A stretch of DNA of 8,353 nucleotides. Source: an uncultured Collinsella sp. Its GTDB lineage: Bacteria; Actinomycetota; Coriobacteriia; Coriobacteriales; Coriobacteriaceae. Each line of letters starts with the position of its first letter. Position 1 is the stretch's first letter. Both the position numbers and the translations under genes were made by a program. This document shows, in pieces, positions 5,611 through 8,353 of the stretch. Location: positions 1 to 8,353 of the forward strand of contig CAAECW010000027.1 of the NCBI GenBank assembly GCA_900754445.1, written 5' to 3'. The notes under the pieces were generated by a model. It made no database searches. It saw only the letters and a program-made list of their open reading frames with translations, and was not told the DNA's origin.

Positions 5611-5665
5611 GAAGACCCGTAAGATGTGGATAAACAACTTCTACGGGAAGCGCAGGTAACTCAAT

Positions 5666-7327
5666 ATGACCAAGCATGTGTTCGTAACCGGTGGCGTGGT
5701 TTCGTCCCTGGGCAAGGGTATCACCGCGGCCTCGCTGGGCCGTCTGCTCAAGTCGCGTGGCTACAAAGTAACGATGCAGAAGGCCGACCCGTATCTGAAC
5801 GTCGACCCCGGTACCATGAGCCCGTTCCAGCATGGTGAGGTCTTCGTTACCGAGGATGGTTACGAGTCCGACCTGGACCTGGGTCATTACGAGCGCTTTA
5901 TTGATGAGAACCTGACCCGCGATTCCAACTTTACGACCGGTGCCATCTACAAAAGCCTAATCGCCCGCGAGCGTCGCGGCGACTTTTTGGGCGGTACCGT
6001 GCAGGTGATTCCCCACGTCACCAATGCCATTAAGGACAAGTTCCGCCGCATCGAGGAGCAGACCGGCTCCGATGTAGTCATCACTGAGTTGGGCGGCACC
6101 ATCGGCGATATCGAGTCGCAGCCGTTTGTCGAGGCCATTCGCCAGTATCGCAAGGAGGCCGGCCCCGAGAACGTCTGCTACATCCACGTGTCGCTCGTTC
6201 CCTATATCGCCGCCGCTCACGAGGTCAAGACCAAGCCGACGCAGCACTCCGTTAAGGAGCTCCGCAGCTTTGGTATCCAGCCCGATATTATCGTTCTGCG
6301 CTCCGACCACCATATCGACGATGCCATCCGCGGCAAGATCGCAAGCTTCTGCGACGTCGACACCGACTGTGTCTTTACCAACGAGGACTGCGCGAGCATT
6401 TACGATGTTCCGCAGCTGCTTGCCGAGCAGGACTTTGACCTGCGCATTTGCGAGCGCCTGGGTCTGGATCCGCGTGAGCGCGACATGAGCGAGTGGAACG
6501 AGTTCCTGCGCAAGCAGAATCACGCCAACCATCACGCCGACAAGGTGAAGATCGCCGTCGTGGGCAAGTACACGCAGCTGCCCGATGCCTACCTGTCGGT
6601 TATCGAGGCCCTGCACCATGCGGGCGTCTTCTACGATCGCCATGTGGACGTCCAACTGGTCGATGGCGAGAGCCTCGACGAGCAGAACGTCTCCGAGGTC
6701 CTGGGTGACGCCTCGGGCATCTTGGTCCCTGGCGGCTTTGGCAAGCGCGCCCTGGAGGGCAAGATCCTCGCGGCCGAGTTCGCCCGCGAGCACAAGATTC
6801 CGTATCTGGGCATTTGCCTGGGTATGCAGGTGGCCGTGTGCGAGTTCGCCCGCAACGTCGTCGGCCTTGCCGGCGCCAGCTCTTCCGAGTTCGATCCGGA
6901 CGGCCCGTATAGTGTCATCGACCTGATGAGCTCGCAGGAGGACGTGACCGAGAAGGGCGGCACCATGCGCCTGGGCGCCTATCCGTGCAAGCTCGCCGCC
7001 GATACCCTCGCGCGCGAGGCATACGGCGAGGAGCTCGTCTACGAGCGTCACCGTCACCGTTTTGAGTTCAACAACGCCTTCCGCGACCAGCTCGAGGACG
7101 CCGGTCTGGTAATCTCGGGTCTTTCGCCCGACGAGCGTCTGGTCGAGATGGTCGAGCTGCCGCGCGACGTACATCCGTGGTATGTGGCCACCCAGGCTCA
7201 TCCCGAGTTCAAGAGCCGTCCGACCAACCCGCAGCCGCTGTTCCGCGAGTTCGTGCGCGCCTCGATCGGCCAGCACGAGGGTGTCGACCGTCTGCAGGTG
7301 ACGCCCAAGAACCTCGCTACGGACTAA
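5666..7327 (+). CDS. pyrG: CTP synthase (glutamine-hydrolysing)
   Basis: A 553-residue enzyme, slightly longer than the approximately 545 of E. coli. It makes CTP from UTP using ATP and glutamine-derived ammonia, the last step of pyrimidine nucleotide synthesis. The N-terminal synthetase domain (about 1-265) shows the P-loop GGVVSSLGKG (9-18, K17) and the family block GTMSPFQHGEVFVTEDG followed by DLDLGHYERF. A linker leads to the class I glutamine amidotransferase domain (about 290-540), with nucleophile C384 in GICLGMQ and the partners H512 and E514 in AHPEF. All catalytic residues are present. The ATG at 5666 gives the canonical N-terminus; its ribosome site (CAGG near 5653-5656) is weak. 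xerD begins two bases after the stop codon, so the two are probably translationally coupled. Confidence 0.97.
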   Translation: MTKHVFVTGGVVSSLGKGITAASLGRLLKSRGYKVTMQKADPYLNVDPGTMSPFQHGEVFVTEDGYESDLDLGHYERFIDENLTRDSNFTTGAIYKSLIARERRGDFLGGTVQVIPHVTNAIKDKFRRIEEQTGSDVVITELGGTIGDIESQPFVEAIRQYRKEAGPENVCYIHVSLVPYIAAAHEVKTKPTQHSVKELRSFGIQPDIIVLRSDHHIDDAIRGKIASFCDVDTDCVFTNEDCASIYDVPQLLAEQDFDLRICERLGLDPRERDMSEWNEFLRKQNHANHHADKVKIAVVGKYTQLPDAYLSVIEALHHAGVFYDRHVDVQLVDGESLDEQNVSEVLGDASGILVPGGFGKRALEGKILAAEFAREHKIPYLGICLGMQVAVCEFARNVVGLAGASSSEFDPDGPYSVIDLMSSQEDVTEKGGTMRLGAYPCKLAADTLAREAYGEELVYERHRHRFEFNNAFRDQLEDAGLVISGLSPDERLVEMVELPRDVHPWYVATQAHPEFKSRPTNPQPLFREFVRASIGQHEGVDRLQVTPKNLATD

Positions 7328-7329
7328 GG

Positions 7330-8271
7330 GTGCCGGAGAACCAAGAACATACCGAAGCTACTCCCTCGTCGCTCGCTGTGGTGGCGGGGGAGTATCTCGA
7401 TTATCTTGCGGTCGAGCGGGGTTTGGCGCGCAATACGATTGCTGCCTACCGTCGTGACCTGACGACGTACTGCGCCTATCTGGAGCGGGCGGGCATTGTG
7501 TCTTTTGAAGAGGTGACCCGTCAGGTCGTGGAGGGCTTTGTTGCCGATCGCCGCGACGGAGGTTATTCCGACGCCTCGGTGGAGCGCGCGCTTGCTGCCG
7601 TGAAGGGTCTGCATGCCTTTTTGGTGCGCGATGGGGCCGTGGCCCAAAACCCGACGGCGGCGTTGCGCCTGCCCAAAAAGGCAGATCGCCTGCCGGAATA
7701 CCTTTCGGTGGAGGATGTCTCGGCACTGCTCGATCAAGACTTTCCCGAGGGCGAGATGGGACTGCGCGATCATGCCATCTTGGAAGTGCTTTACGGTTGC
7801 GGCCTGCGCGTGAGTGAGCTGGTTGGGCTCGATGTGGGCGATATCCATATTGATGACGGGTTTGTCCTGGTGCGCGGTAAGGGCTCCAAGGAGCGTCTGG
7901 CCCCGTTGGTGGGAAGCGCGGCTCGCGCTTTGACACACTATATAGGTGACGGGCGCACTCTTCTGGCCGCGCATGCTCACGGGACGGAGACCTCGGCGGT
8001 CTTTTTAAATAAGAACGGACGTCGCCTGTCGCGCCAGGCCGTGCATGCGATATGCGAGCGGTATGGGCGCCAGGTGGGGCTGGTTGGGCTCCATCCCCAC
8101 ACCCTGCGCCACTCCTTTGCCACCCACATGCTCGCGGGCGGTGCCGACCTGCGTGTGTTGCAGGAGATTTTGGGCCATGCCGATATTTCGACCACGCAGG
8201 TCTACACGCATGTCGACCGCACGCAACTGACCGAGGTCTATCTGGCGGCGCATCCGCTGGCACATCGCTAG
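7330..8271 (+). CDS. xerD: Tyrosine site-specific recombinase XerD
   Basis: A 313-residue recombinase of usual XerC/D length. With XerC it resolves chromosome dimers at dif, near the replication terminus. The N-terminal SAM-like DNA-binding domain (about 15-115) includes the EYLDYLAVERGLARNTIAAY segment, followed by the catalytic domain from about 125. All catalytic residues are visible: R160 (LRVSEL), K184 (GKGSKER), H257-x-x-R260 (HTLRHSFATH), H283 (LGHADIS) and nucleophile Y292 (TQVYTHV). XerD is favoured over XerC by the LPEYLSVEDV-type linker and the position next to pyrG, as in other actinobacteria. Start choice: GTG at 7330, two bases after the pyrG stop; AAGG lies directly against it, so initiation probably depends on coupling. 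Later GTGs (7378, 7381) would trim the DNA-binding domain. No terminator is seen after the stop. Confidence 0.93.
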   Translation: MPENQEHTEATPSSLAVVAGEYLDYLAVERGLARNTIAAYRRDLTTYCAYLERAGIVSFEEVTRQVVEGFVADRRDGGYSDASVERALAAVKGLHAFLVRDGAVAQNPTAALRLPKKADRLPEYLSVEDVSALLDQDFPEGEMGLRDHAILEVLYGCGLRVSELVGLDVGDIHIDDGFVLVRGKGSKERLAPLVGSAARALTHYIGDGRTLLAAHAHGTETSAVFLNKNGRRLSRQAVHAICERYGRQVGLVGLHPHTLRHSFATHMLAGGADLRVLQEILGHADISTTQVYTHVDRTQLTEVYLAAHPLAHR

Positions 8272-8353
8272 CACCTCGCTGACCTGCATATTTATACATA
8301 TTAAGGGGGACGGGCCCCAGATTGCCGAGACGCACTTTTGCGCGCATGGGCAA
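8272..8353 (+). other. Start of the next intergenic region, truncated
   Basis: These 82 bases contain an AT-rich patch (8288-8302, TTTATACATA) that resembles a -10 region, then AAGGGGGA (8303-8310), which resembles a ribosome site. The nearest plausible starts are TTG 8322 (12 bases away) and ATG 8346 (too far), and the window ends before any frame can be judged. No gene is called. Confidence 0.3.

Noticed and set aside
5609..5659. A 16-codon ORF (MKTRKMWINNFYGKRR) just before pyrG
   Set aside because: Its ATG overlaps the likely -10 box, so it would not be on the predicted transcript, and the internal ATG at 5624 has almost no leader before it. Kept out unless a start site further upstream is shown.
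1..8353. CRISPR arrays, tRNA or rRNA genes, transposases, phage or defence genes
   Set aside because: I saw no regularly spaced repeats, no tRNA-like cloverleaf and no signature proteins of such systems in the window.

Overview
The window looks like ordinary chromosome from a moderately GC-rich, anaerobic, gut-type actinobacterium. My best guess is a Coriobacteriia member close to Collinsella. The pointers are the GC-leaning codon use, an arginine deiminase operon whose transporter is of the YfcC/DcuC type, and an actinobacteria-like pyrG-xerD pair. This placement is inferred from gene content and style only; no 16S or marker comparison was possible. All seven genes are on the + strand.

Bases 1-2805 carry the arginine deiminase (ADI) pathway: the last codons of arcA including its catalytic cysteine, a complete catabolic ornithine carbamoyltransferase (arcB), and a 12-TM-type carrier that most likely exchanges arginine for ornithine. 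Carbamate kinase (arcC), needed to harvest ATP, is not in the window. The two spacers inside this operon are full of RNA hairpins, including a partial terminator between arcB and the transporter. This suggests that transcript levels are tuned gene by gene.

Bases 2806-3410 form a 605-base non-coding stretch, the least ordinary part of the window. It holds a structured 3' region, a 100-bp near-perfect palindrome with a bidirectional terminator core, a 30/31-bp imperfect direct repeat, and a 69-bp palindrome with 26-bp arms. These look like small dispersed repeats rather than genes.

Bases 3411-4892 encode a DUF1846 (UPF0371) protein of unknown function with its own TATAAT promoter and a strong terminator. 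A small winged-helix regulator follows (5149-5487), preceded by a structured leader with a possible 17-codon upstream ORF and ended by a GAAA-loop terminator.

Bases 5666-8271 hold pyrG (CTP synthase) and xerD (chromosome-dimer recombinase), separated by only two bases and probably co-transcribed. The last 82 bases hold an AT-rich patch and a purine-rich run that may begin the next transcription unit.

I found no CRISPR array, no tRNA or rRNA gene, no phage gene and no transposase. The gene content is mainly housekeeping and fermentative metabolism. The observations worth following up are in the non-coding DNA and in the unexplained DUF1846 protein.
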